Part shown: positions 10,316 to 21,328 of the stretch, piece after piece
Layout: every line of letters begins with the position of its first letter
Position numbering within the stretch: the stretch's first letter is position 1
From: Nepenthes gracilis
Lineage: Eukaryota > Streptophyta > Magnoliopsida > Caryophyllales > Nepenthaceae
Length of the DNA: 64,000 bases
Assembly: GCA_033239525.1 (NCBI GenBank)
Contig: BSYO01000016.1
Location: forward strand, 5,591,045-5,655,044
Direction of reading: 5' to 3'
Notes under the pieces: model-generated
The model's input: the letters and a program-made list of their open reading frames with translations, nothing else
Told to the model about the DNA's origin: nothing
Database searches by the model: none
Made by a program: the position numbers and the translations under genes

Positions 10316-12031
10316 GTGTTTTTCATTCTCTTCCCCCCCCCACCCCCAAAAAAAAAAAAAGATCCCAATGCCGTTTGGCTATTCCAACTAGAGTGCTTTT
10401 GTCTTCAATGCTGTGAGCTCGGATACTGTTTGTCCAGTGGTTGGGTTTCCTGTTTTGTGTATGTTGGGTATTTGGGTTTGATGATCCTCCCGGCTGAGTT
10501 TCATATGCAGTCCTGGCTGGAGTGAATTGTCTCTTGCTGTGGTGGTGCTTTTGCCTCAAGGTGCTGATGTGTATCTGGTTCAGGTTCTAGGGGCTGCTGT
10601 GTGTTGGGCCTTTTACTTTGCCTCTGTTGATTGCCCATGTGGGCTTTTACCCTGAAAGTTTTTGCTACTGAGGGTTGCCCGTTAGAGGTGTGGGTGAGTG
10701 TTTTTAGTATGATGTCGAGGAAGTTGGGGCAGCTGGTTCAGCTGATTGGGCCAGGTGCAATGTCCTTGCTGCTTAAACTGTTGTTTTCTTGGCCCAGTGG
10801 TTGTATGTCCTGGTGCAATGCTGAATGAAGATTGTTGCTGTCAGCATCCCTCTGCACTGCTCTCTAAGGTGTTGCTTGCAATGTGGCCTTGCGTGCTGCA
10901 TTTTTCTGAGGCTAGAGGCTAGAGCTTGGTGTTGCTTTGCTAAGGATTGCATCGGTTGAAATGCATCTGCCCGAGGTCCTGTTTGGATGTGGGTGTTTTG
11001 TATGTTGCATTTGACTGAGTAGGTGTTGCGGGGTATTCTAGTAGGTCGCCTGTGATCATGCCCCCGGCTGTTAATCTGCAATGCTCAAAGCTGCCAATTG
11101 AGTTATGGGTGCTGCTTCTGGCTTTGCATTGAGGAATTGTATGTTGCATTGGGCAAATCATTTCCGGGTTGCACTGGGTGCGAAACTTGTGTATTGATCT
11201 GATGAAGTGCGTTGCTTTCTGGTGAGGTGGTGCAAATGTTGTGGTGCAACTTGATGGTTGCTGCACTGGTGTGGGATATTATGATGCACCGATGGTTGCC
11301 TGCAAAGAGGATGTGTTAACTGCAATAGCCTGAGGTTGGCAATGAGCCTGTGGTATGTTATATCTGTAGACCATGGTTATTTACTGATGCATGCTGGTCC
11401 TGCTGGGCGTGTGTTGCCGTAACATTGCTGGGGGCCAGTGCGTGGTCTGTTGCTGAATACTTCGGGATAAGCTGCTGGGAGGCGCAGTTGGGATGTGGAT
11501 TGTGTGTTGCAAATTTCCGAGATGGGATTAAAGTGCCCTCTGACAGGTATCTGGAGCCCCTGCCTTCGGCTGAAATCAGAATGATTAGGTCATGCAAGTT
11601 GAACTGGGGGTTTCTACTATATTGCCAATGTCTGCATATTTTTTGGCAGCTCCCTTGTTTCGAAAATCTATTTGTGGATTACATTTCCGTGGTGGGGTTT
11701 TCAGCTGGACGTGTTACTTGAGTATGGAATGTATGCGGTAGAACTAGCTCTGATGCTCTGGCCATTTTTTTTTCGTTCATTTAAATCTTTATACGTTCCC
11801 TTGTTGTGGACGTTGTCATTCTCTTGTGTTGGTTGATGGCGTTGAAGGATGTAATTCTTTTTTTCGTCGTCTTTATTTACCTTATTTTGTTTTTTGTATT
11901 TTGGAACACGTTGCTCGGGGTAAGCCCTAGCGTCCTTGTTCTAAACCTAAGTCGGAATAACACTTGGTGATAGAATATTATATCTGTATATTTTCTTTTT
12001 ATTTATAAAATTTATTTACCAAAAAAAAAAA
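10316..12031 (+). mobile_element. 5'-truncated LINE 3' UTR with tail
   Basis: It starts with the internal C-rich/A-tract module (CATTCTCTTCC, more C's, then A13 ending at 10360). About 1.55 kb of TGC/CTG-rich sequence follows, then the GCTCGGGGTAAGCCCTAGCG box at 11913, a hairpin, and TTTATTTACC-A11 ending at 12031. Several short frames inside have no conserved motif and I do not regard them as genes. Confidence 0.75.
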
Positions 12032-12041
12032 GATACCGTTC

Positions 12042-12333
12042 TTTTTTTAGTAAGTAAAGTGCATTAAAAAGGATAAGAAAATTACAACACCTATGTTCTA
12101 ATCCACAAAAAAAAAAATGTTCTAATCCAAGTATTATGCCGACTTGGAGGTAGAGTATAGTAGCAAGGGCAGCCCTTGAGCACCATGATACAAGTCGGGA
12201 ACAAATTGATATCAGTCATGGAAACAAGAAATCAAACTTGAAAGGCTAATTATCTTAGAAAATCAAATAGGTGCTAAAGCTACTTCGGCACCACATCCAT
12301 TTGGCAACCACCAAACCCTATAGGTGCTAAAGC
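12042..12333 (-). mobile_element. Short LINE tail copy (variant tail)
   Basis: T7-AGTAAGTAAAGTGCATT resembles the tail at 9208-9306 and forms a distinct tail subfamily. A hairpin relic lies at about 12118-12160. An 11-bp insertion (12106-12116) lies in the hairpin arm. At 12267-12280 and 12320-12333 the 14-mer ATAGGTGCTAAAGC is repeated around a 39-bp insert that has no poly(A). Confidence 0.6.
12106..12116 (+). mobile_element. 11-bp poly(A) insertion
   Basis: C-A10 is flanked by the 13-bp duplication ATGTTCTAATCCA (12093-12105 and 12117-12129). It fits the same mechanism as the other tail-only insertions, but with almost nothing left of the tail itself. Confidence 0.75.
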
Positions 12334-12480
12334 CCCTGGCTTCTCTCTAGGAGCGTTTCAAATTCTTGTTTGAAATGCGTGTGGTTCTCGGCCAATTTTG
12401 TCGTCGACGGCATGTTTCATCCTATGAGGCTCAGTAGCTCTCTCTGGATCGTTTCTTTCTTCTTCTCGGTTCACCTCTTG
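12334..12480 (+). mobile_element. LINE/ORF1-element 5' UTR fragment
   Basis: The motif GGCTTCTCTCTAGG followed by TTTCAAATTCTTGTTTGAA resembles the start of the ORF1-only elements (CTTCTCTCT then TTTCAAACTTCGTTTGA at about 7730-7690, minus strand). No ORF1 follows. It is cut at 12481 by a minus-strand tail. Confidence 0.45.
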
Positions 12481-13776
12481 TTTTTTTTTTTTGGTAAGTA
12501 ATGAAACTAAAATAAATAAAAGTACAAGATGATGTTCTAACTCTAAGCGTTTTGCCGACCTAGGGGTAGAATACCGAACAAGGAAAAAACCCCATTCACA
12601 ACCATGAACCACGTCATGAACCAAGCGATAAGAAACACAAAAAAATAAAAAAAACATCAAGATGATCCTCATCAAACTGGCTATATGCAGCCCAGCCAAA
12701 TACAACATCACTTTAATTGTTTGAAACAAAACAGAAGCAAAACAAGAGGGCCATTCCAATGTCAGCAGCACCTACATGACACAACGCAGTGAAGCCAGCT
12801 CCTTTCCAGTGTCACAGCAACCGACATCAGCGCCTGCAACATAAGTTTCATAAGCCCCGCTCGCAGGCAACCCCCTCAAACCAGCATTAGGTAGCAAAAA
12901 CATAAGTCAGCAGTGCATCATTTGTGCCAGCCACCAACGAGCTTTCCAAACCGGCATGCATCAGCACCGGCCAAAGAAACTTCAGGCTGCAGCAACAAAT
13001 TCAAAGCCTCCACGTCCAGCCAAACACCATGTACAGAAGCAACAGATGGAGCTAACTGTCCAGCACCACATTCAACAAAAGCAGCAGAGCCACCAGCATC
13101 AAGAGCAGCTTCATTCCAGCTTCAGCAAGGACCAAAGGAGCCAGATTCAGCAAATCCAGCTACAGCATCCATCAGCAGAGCACGAAAAGGCAATTCCAGC
13201 ATGCAAACGACCAAGCATGCTGCAGCTAAGAAGCGAAAGCCATGGAATTAACTCCCCAGCCATTAGCCTCATACCCAGTAGCAGACATCTCCATACACAA
13301 CATTCCTGCAGCAACCTTAGCTAAACCCAGTGCAGGGCACAAACTGGACACACCTTCAGGCCTCTACACTTGTTCAATTCCAAACGGCCGCAAAGGAATT
13401 CCAGAAAGATTAGGCAATCACGCACAGCCCCTACTCACCGCAGATAGAGTTCCAAGAAACAGCAATGAGATGGCGTCCACACATCAGGGCACCACCGGGA
13501 GGAGCACCACATGGATCCTCATCATCCCACACATTCAGCTACAACCCGAGTGAGCATCCCTAGCAGTACCACGACAGCCACATCTCGCTGTGGCCTGGAA
13601 CAATAGGCAGCGGCTGCATTACCTATGCACTGAGGCCCAGTCAGTTGAGACATCTGCATCAGAAAGACTCTCCCAAACCACACCCGGGCCAACCAACAGC
13701 AGCAGCACCTAATTCCACTGCATTCCCTCATAGAGGACTGACATCCAGTAGCAAATTTGGCAAGGAATCTGTAACC
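12481..13776 (-). mobile_element. LINE-4 3' UTR, distal half with tail
   Basis: T12-GGTAAGTAATG and a weak hairpin begin the tail, followed by 1.2 kb of CAG-rich 3' UTR. The sequence is interrupted at the TSD AAGGAATCTGTAACC (13762-13776) and resumes at 17401 after the nested LINE-7. With 17401-18350 it forms the 3' UTR of LINE-4, about 2.2 kb in all. Confidence 0.65.
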
Positions 13777-14904
13777 TTTTTTTTTTTTTTGGTAAGTAAG
13801 TGTGTATTTTGGATTAACGGGAGAAAAATTTACAAAAAAATTATGTTATAACTCCAAGTTTTTTGACTTACAGTTAGAACATAAAACGCTAGGGCATACC
13901 CCGAGCAACTGGTACATCAGAGAATTCCTCAAAAAACCTAAGAGGAACTATCTAACAGAAGAACAAAAAAAGAACACTCTCGTTATACATAATCTAAAGC
14001 AAAATAAGTTACTACCGAGAAGACCGGAACAACCATCCGATCACCCCGCAGCAACTTACTACATCAAACCGGATCTGTCGGCAACCCAAAGCACCCTAGT
14101 TTTCCAACAGCTGGGAGCACATGGCAGCTGCAAAAAAAACATCAGCTGCACAATCCAGGAGTTTCCATCAATCCAGCATCGATCAGCAAAGGTAATGCCT
14201 CTAAAATTTCAGAGCATACTCTACCCGCAAGCTACCAGAGAAACCATCAGCAGCAAGGCCGGTCCGCCATTCACATGCCCACGCAAGAGCACAGCAGCCG
14301 GAATCCAAATACAAGAACAGCCATTCCAGCATCAGCTACGAAGACAGAGTCCACATAGCAGCAGCGCCTAAGCACTCAACTGAAATGACATCAGAGTGAA
14401 GCAAGTCCCAACTGCTACATCAACACTGCCAAAACCGAAAATTGGCAACTGAAGCCAACTATTCACCAACAGCGAGAGTAGAAAATCAGCATTGCCAGCA
14501 CCGATTCCATGAATAGGTGTATAGGCAACTTGTAATATTTGCTGTGAAAAGGTGCATCACAAATTTTATCATCCACCCAATGAATTAACCCCAGCACAGC
14601 AATGGAACCCAATCTGAACCGGAAACCAAGCAAGGGGACAAACTGCCAGCACCAGCACAGATTTGGATGCCAACAGCCCAGACCTCAGCATCACCGAGAC
14701 ATCTCCAACCGCAGCACCCAAAACCCCAACAGCAGCAGATTCCCCAGCCACACCCGTAAGCCTCGTGGATCGAGATCAGCACCATTGTGTCAACAAGGCG
14801 GCCATGAAATCCCACAGGACAGAAGTACACCCTCCTACAGCACGCAGCACACCGCAAACCAGAAAAGCATTATCAACATGCAACTACAACACATCTCCAC
14901 AGAA

Positions 14905-15077
14905 GCGGAGTTCGGCCTGGTGGTGAATAACGCTTACGCCTTCCCTCTCCACCCGGGTTCGATTCTCCGCGGAAGCACCCGTGGTACTGTGCCTCCCAAA
15001 AAATCCTTCGGGTTTCTGGGTTATGGGGCCGCAATGCGGTCGGGCCAGTCACGTTAAAAAGCTTACCCTTAACACAG
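14905..15077 (+). mobile_element. tRNA-like SINE, copy 1
   Basis: 173 bp are flanked by the 9-bp duplication TCCACAGAA (14896-14904 and 15078-15086). A pol III A-box-like stretch (GGCCTGGTGG) lies near 14916, and a good B box (GGGTTCGATTC) lies at about 14958. The body then has GGTACTGTGCCTCCC, TTTCTGGGTTATGGGG and GGGCCAGTCACG, and ends CTTACCCTTAACACAG with no poly(A). The paralogous LINE 3' UTR at about 44571-44640 lacks it and shows the empty site. The match to a functional tRNA is too poor for a tRNA gene. Confidence 0.8.
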
Positions 15078-16863
15078 TCCACAGAACAACTTTCCTGCTA
15101 AAAACCGTATGCAGTACAAACCAAGCTTCAAGGAAGCATACAGGCGACATCAGTATTGATAGCCTGCACCAGCAATACCAGCTCCATCCATCTACCAGCT
15201 CCAAGCTTCGGACAGCATGCCATCATGGGAGAGCAAGCAGGACAGCATCTTCATTTACTTCCGATCAAACAGAAGCATCCGCACCCACCCAAAAGCACAT
15301 TCTGCCTATCAGCCGTGTTCAAGGCCATCAGGAATCCAAAACTTCCAAGTCACACCAAACAGAATCGCGTCCCAGCATTCCGGCAAAAAGAAAAAACACA
15401 ATTACCCATCCGCAGAAGAAATTGTGCGTCACATGAGAAAATTTCAAGAACACCGAAGACATGCAGATCAGCAACAAACGGTGCACATTTAGAGAAGCCA
15501 CAGCATCAGCAGCGTGGCCAAAACAGCATGACACACAGCCCAACAGCAACTCAGAACGATGGACCACAGCATCTAGTCAACAAGCAGGTAGTACAAACCC
15601 TGCAATAACCATGGGCATCAATCATGCAAGCAACCATGGGCATCACAGTCCATACTTCAACGTTAGGAAGTGAATTTTCAAGATCAGTATCAACAATTGC
15701 AGGCAAACCCAGCACAGAATCATACCCCAGCCAACAGCATTATATATCCGATCCAAATCTTCTGCTGCACCATTCCTCAGTCAATCATACATGATCAGCC
15801 CATCGTTCAGCATAAGAACGCCAGCATAGGAGATCCGAACATCATCAGCTCCCATGCTCAGACCCAGCATTCCTTAGAAAGAATGCCAGGGTAGCAGCAA
15901 TGAATTGGTGTATACTACCAGTCCTAGCATGGCATCAAAATACACAAGACGGAATGCAGCACCCATAAAAATTAACTACCTCAGGCAGAGACAACATCAG
16001 TTCAGGAGGTTCCAGTAGCACATCAATTTGAACACCGAGCAACAAACCCGAAGGCTCCAGAGCAGCCATCAACACCCAATTTTACATCAGCATATTCAAG
16101 AAAGAAAGCCATGGATAAGTATTCACGGCTTATAACTTCAAGTGTGCTGGAGACCAGACACATCCCACTCGGCTGGAGATAGCACATAGACAGCAGCAAC
16201 TAACCCCACACCACTCCACCAAAGTCAGACTGCCCCAGCAGCAGCCACTTAATCCCCCATTCAGCAACAGCAGCATTCAACCGACAGCAGCCACACTACT
16301 CAGTCCTTGACACTTGCCACAAAGTAGAAACAGCATTTTCAAAGCCCCAATGGGACAACAAAATATCGAAAACATCGACCTCAGACCACCCCCGGGCAGA
16401 TCAAAAACAACAATAGCTGCATGGAAGTCAACAACTAGAAACCAGCGCAATCCACTCCCCCAGCCATTCATCATCCAAACAGTCTTGACAAAGGAACCAG
16501 ACCGTCCAAAATGTTGCACCCGCAGTCACAAACCCATCAGAAACATGAACGCCCTGCACATAACACACACGCACACCTTTTTTTTTTTTGAAGGGGGAGG
16601 GGAGGCAGATTGAGGGAGGGGACTATACAACAATCAGGACATAGCCCCGACCAAGATCTAAAACACAATACAAATTCTTATGAATGAATAAACAAACCAC
16701 AACCGGGAACCAAGCTCCAACGGAGCCATCCAAACCAATCGTCAATTATCTCAGACTCCGTACGAGAGAAAGGCAAAAACCGCCCAAGGTCAACAGGTAT
16801 GCCAGGAGGCATCATCAACAGCCACTCAAGTCATAATCCCCCCACTTTTTCTTTTTCTTTTTT

Positions 16864-17385
16864 TTAAACTCCCCACCGCATCCGAGTCGTCCTGGAGACT
16901 CCCCTTTTAGGCACCGGGATGGTTAATAGTTTAAGTCTCACAACATTGACCACCGAAGAGAAAATTTGGGAAATGTCCTGGGGGGATGATTTTTGGAATA
17001 TACGGTTATTACACTCCCTCCAAATGAAGTAAACCGTGGCGGCCAGGGATAATCTTTTAGAGACAGCCATAAAGCTTTTCCCTTTCCAAATAGAAGCAGC
17101 CCAAGATATGTTCTGATTCCAATCGGGGTGGGGCCAATGAATACCGGAGTGTCTTCGGACAAGATCCCATAATGCTCTGGAGAAATGGCATGAAAAGAAA
17201 AGATGACCAAGGTCTTCATTTTCTGTATTGCAGAGAGTGCATCGAGGAGACAGGTTTGGGATATAATGGAGGCGGTCAAGAGTATTCAATCTACTCTTAA
17301 CGGCAAGCCAGAGGGTAAAGGGGTGGGAAGGGATATGGGAAGGACCCCACACCAACTGAGTCCAATAAACCTTAGGTTTGGGAGT
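16864..17385 (-). pseudogene. LINE-7 ORF2 C-terminal fragment (zf-RVT)
   Basis: About 170 codons from PKPKVYWTQLVWGPSHIPSH through the zinc motif (CTLCNTENEDLGHLFFSCHF: C-x2-C, then H-x4-C), the WAASIWKGK and YFIWRECNNRIF segments, to TRMRWGV and a stop. This is the zf-RVT region found at the C terminus of plant non-LTR ORF2 proteins. The frame is open within the fragment. Upstream reverse transcriptase and endonuclease are absent through 5' truncation at 17385, where the TSD lies. Confidence 0.85.
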
Positions 17386-17400
17386 AAGGAATCTGTAACC

Positions 17401-18216
17401 AAAAAGCTGAAAGCAGGGAAAACTCCAACAGCACCCAAGTACCAATGGTCCATCTTGGGAAACCTGCATGCTTCGACATTTATAGCAACAGCGCCCAGTA
17501 ACAGACCATCGATTTCCATTAAGCAAACAAAGAAGTGCCTCGAGTTTCAACTGGATTTCAGCTACCACACAGTAAATTTGACAGCCAACACACTTTATTG
17601 GTTCAGAACAGACCCAAGGCTAACTCACAGCTCTAGCTAAACTCTGATTAACATTGCAATCCAGGCACAGCCTAACAGGACCACTGTAGCCACTCCAATG
17701 TCACCCACCGAGGCCAAGTGGCAAAAGGCAGAAATAGCAGAGCCAACATCAGCATCAGAATGACATTCTCATACCATAACCTGGCAACCATCAGCAGCAG
17801 CATTTCACCCCCACTGCACTCCCTCAACACCACACAGCACCTCAGCACATAGTAGAGAGCCCAAATGTACTTAACGATAGAAAGCTGGAGGCAATGAGAA
17901 GAACAAATGTATGTATACATCTATATATAGATGAATATATATATATAATAGTAATTCCATTTTTTTAATTTTTAATTTTTTTTATTAAATTTATTTATTT
18001 ATTTATTTATTTATTTTTTGGAAGGTGGCATGAAGAAACTAAGAGACGACAACATCAGAGCCTGCAAAGTCATAAGTGCAGAACAACAAACAAGCAGCTA
18101 CCAAGAGCAATACATAGGAGACAACAGGCAGCCTAGCTTGAGCATCCAGGAGGCAGAGAGGTCGGATTTTATCCTGGAGGGGGGAAAGAGGTCGATCCTC
18201 ACTCACACATTTCCTA
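17401..18216 (-). mobile_element. LINE-4 3' UTR, proximal half
   Basis: CAG-rich sequence continues from 13762 across the nested LINE-7, then AT microsatellites (17925-17947) and a long T/ATTT-rich block (17960-18016) preceded by GGAAGGTGGCATG. Read on the minus strand, that last part is a C-rich motif followed by a degenerate A-tract, as in the internal module of other copies. No gene was seen. Confidence 0.55.
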
Positions 18217-21181
18217 CTTTTTTTGGGGGGGGGGTGGGAGAGGGAATGAAAAGATCAAAGAGGGGACAGCAAAGAACCAGATGAGGCAGTTAAACAGGAC
18301 CTGCCAAACACCTAAAAAACCAGCCACCATCTTCTTCTTCTTCTTTTTTTTTTTTTTTAGGCACCAACGAAACCGAACTGGTCTAGAAACACCACTGTTC
18401 GTTACCGTGACGGACTTCAATTTAAGCCTCACGACATCGACAATCAATGAAAAGATTTGGGAGATATCTTGGGGGGACTTTTGAAAGATACGATTATTGC
18501 ACTCCTTCCATATGTAGTAAACCGTAGCCGCCAGAGACAGGCGTTTAGAGAGGGCCAAAAAATTTTTCCCTTTCCAGATAGATGCAGCCCAAGAAATATT
18601 TTGATACCACTTGGAGTGGGGCCATTGAACACTCGACTGTCTTTGGACTTTAACCCACAAGGCTCTGGAAAATGGGCAGGAGAAGAAAAGATGCCCATGG
18701 TCTTCATCTCCTGTATTACAAAGAGTGCATCTAGGGGAGAGGTTTGGGGCTCCATAGAGGCGGTCAAGGGTATTAAGTCTGCCCTTAACAGCCAGCCATA
18801 TAGTAAACGCGTAAACAGGGATATGGGATGGACACCACAGCAAAGGAGCCCAGTTAACCTTTGGTTTGGGAAGATGGATGAGGAGGTACGTAGACCTAGT
18901 CGAGAAGTTTCTATGAGCATTTCCGGCCCAGCTCAGAGAGTCTTTTTGATTGCATCGGGGGGGTTAGTAGGCATGTGTTCGACAAGATGGGAAACCTCTG
19001 TGTCGTAAGGATTAGGCCAAGCCCAGCTGTTATTTCTAACGATTGCAGAAACCTTAACGTCCCAAGACAGGCCCGACACCAGACGAGTACGATCGGAGCT
19101 AACCTTACTTAGGGGGCCAAGAGGGTGCCAGTTATTGTACCAGAGGAAAGTATCAGAACCATCCCCAATAGTCTTAATAGAGTGGGATCGCATAAAGGGG
19201 TGAAGTTTCATAATCTTTCGCCAACTCCAAGGGGCGGAATCCGGGACTTTAAGGGTCCAAATGTAGCGGTCTTTGATTCTATTCTTGTAGATCCAAGAAG
19301 ACCAGGCCGAGTTAGGGTATTTAGAGATAAGACGCCAAAGAAGCTTGCAGATAAGAGCTTTATTCTGATCCATTAGGTTTTTGATGCCCAAACTACCTTC
19401 AGATTTAGGGTAGCAAATATCGTCCCAAGCCACTTTAGCATTAGCTCTACCTTCAGAAGAGCCATTCCAAAGAAATCGGCGCAAAAGGCAATCTATTGCT
19501 TTCAGCGTGGACTTGGGCAGAATAAAAATAGAGGCCAAATAAAGGTGGATGGATGACAGAATGGAGGCAACGAGTTGCAACCACCCACCAAACGAGAGCT
19601 ATCTATTTTTCCAGGATGTGATTTTCCTAGTAATTCTGTCTGTGAGAGATTTGCAGTCAGCAATGGAGAGTCTAGAGGTAATCATGGGGACCCCCAAGTA
19701 TCTAATGGGAAGTTTGCCCTCTTTAAACCCCATGATACCAACTATGGCCTAGAGAAGGGAAGTGACCTTTGAACAAATGAATATTTCACTCTTATTCGGG
19801 TTAGCAGAGAGGCCCGAGGTAACATGGAATTCATCAAGGCAGCCCTTGAGAATCTGAGTGGAGTGGGTATGCTTTCATTGAACATGGAATCCCATTGAAC
19901 AGAGTCGTATGCTTTCATCAGATAATCTTCATAGTACATCTAGGCGGGCCATGCCCAAGATGATACTTATGAAGGAGCTCCTGAGCTAAGAGGATATTAT
20001 CACTAATCTGACGCCCGCCACAAAGGCCGTTTTGGCAGTTGTCAACAAGGTAAGGAAGGGTTGTCTTGATCCTGTTTGCAAGAATTTTAGAAATCACTTT
20101 GTAAATGACATTACAGCAGAAAATCGGGCGATAGTCTGAAACCGTGCGCGGTGACTGAACCTTAGGGATAAGGCTTATCAGAGTGGTATTCATTTGTTTG
20201 AGAAGCTTTCCATGATTAAAAAAATCATGAATCGCTTCAGAAACAGTATGACCGGTAATCGCCCCCGTGTCCTTAAAAAATTTTGAGGTAAAACCATCTG
20301 GACCGGGGGCTCTATCATCACCAATGGAGAAAATCACTTTGTGGATTTCCTCCTCACTAACCGGCCTAACAAGGGGGCCAGTTAGAGAGTCGGGAACTGT
20401 ATGGAGAATGTAAGGACGAAGCCGATTGGCCTCCGTCGACTCGTAGGATCGGCCGGATCCCAGGGCATTTTTGAAGTGGCCAACAATCAATCTATGAAGG
20501 TCCTCCATCCCATTAGTAGGATTGCCGGACTCATCAAGGAGGGAGATAATCCTATTCCGATTATTATTCCCACTGACAGTCTTGAAGAAGAATTTTGAGC
20601 ACTGATCGCCCTCTTTGAGCCACTTAATTTTGGCTTTTTGATGGAGGAAATCCGCCTCCTTTGCCATTGCATTATAGTAGTCTGCCCTATAGGAAAGCTA
20701 AATACCGCAGATCCCCAGGGGAGGGGGAGGCTTAGATTGAACATCCTCTAGGCATTTCCTAGTACGCAAAACCTCTTCGTGAACATCTCCACATTGGGCA
20801 TTAAGAGTTTTAAGTACACTCTTCACCTTTTTGAGAGAGGACACCAGCCTAAACATCGGAGTACCAACAGTCTCGATCACCCAAGCTTCCTTGACCACCG
20901 GAAGAAAATTTGGGGATTTGGTGAGAAAGTTATTAAACCGAAACATCCTATGTTTTCTTGCCGCCCTATCCGAGGGAAGAAGAATGCAAGGGGAGTGATC
21001 TGATAGCCTGGCGGGGGGGAAAATGGCTTTCAATCTATTGAAATGATCAAGCCAATGACCATTGGCTACCACTCTATCTAATTTTCTGAAAATATAGGTA
21101 GAGGGGTCACAGCCGTCGTTCCAGGTGAAGAATTGACCTTCATGGCATACATCCTCCAGGTCACAGTCCCTAAGGCACTCT
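18217..21181 (-). pseudogene. LINE-4 ORF2 pseudogene (palm deleted)
   Basis: On the minus strand it runs from the endonuclease C-terminal part (DVCHEG, LSDHSPCILLPSDRAA, about 21165-20990) through the RT fingers (IFSIGDDRAPGPDGFTSKFF, NVIYKVISKILANRIK, GGRQISDNILLAQELLHKYH) to MKAYDSVQWD near 19910. It then jumps, with an internal deletion and a local duplication of the GTATGCTTTCAT motif, to the LSANPNKSEIF region. The catalytic FADD segment is gone. The thumb and zf-RVT parts follow (19580-18360: GPSHIP/CTLCNTGDEDHGHLFFSC). The stop is followed by A-rich sequence at about 18340 and a C-rich/A-tract module at 18217-18245. There are several frameshifts. The 5' part is missing, and the end at 21181 abuts the poly(A) of LINE-6. 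Confidence 0.82.
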
Positions 21182-21306
21182 TTTTTTTGGTAAGTAAGTA
21201 AATTGAATTAAATTAAATAAAGTTACAAGACGATATTCTAACTCTAAGTGTTTTGCCAACTTAGAGATAGAACAACTAGTTAGAGCATTCCCCGAGTAGC
21301 ACCATG

Positions 21307-21328
21307 TTACTTACCAAAAAAAAAAAAA
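21307..21328 (+). mobile_element. Ultra-short LINE tail insertion (22 bp)
   Basis: TTACTTACC-A13 is flanked by the perfect 13-bp duplication GAGTAGCACCATG (21294-21306 and 21329-21341). It lies right after the GGGG box of an older tail, in the opposite orientation. Confidence 0.92.

Larger units (their letters stand above)
13777..17385 (-). mobile_element. LINE-7: 5'-truncated LINE with TSD (defines the 3' end)
   Basis: This copy is diagnostic. A perfect 15-bp TSD, AAGGAATCTGTAACC, lies at 13762-13776 and 17386-17400. Between the two copies, on the minus strand, are in order: the ORF2 C terminus with the zf-RVT zinc motif (17385-16864); the post-stop A-rich tract; a 3' UTR module ending CCTCCCCTCCCCCTTC-poly(A) at about 16600-16579; about 2.6 kb of CAG/TGC-rich sequence; the box GGCATACCCCGAGC near 13900; a hairpin; and CACTTACTTACC-A14 at 13777-13798. 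One TSD pair spans all of it, so the hairpin tail is the true LINE 3' terminus and the TGC-rich tract is its 3' UTR. A SINE at 14905-15077 is nested inside. Confidence 0.88.

Noticed and set aside
10361..11760. Several open frames of 60-120 codons in TGC-rich sequence
   Set aside because: They arise from triplet-like composition with few stops. They have no conserved motif and differ between paralogous copies.
14905..15077. tRNA gene
   Set aside because: A- and B-box-like motifs are present but there is no cloverleaf or anticodon arm. The sequence continues into a SINE body and has a TSD.
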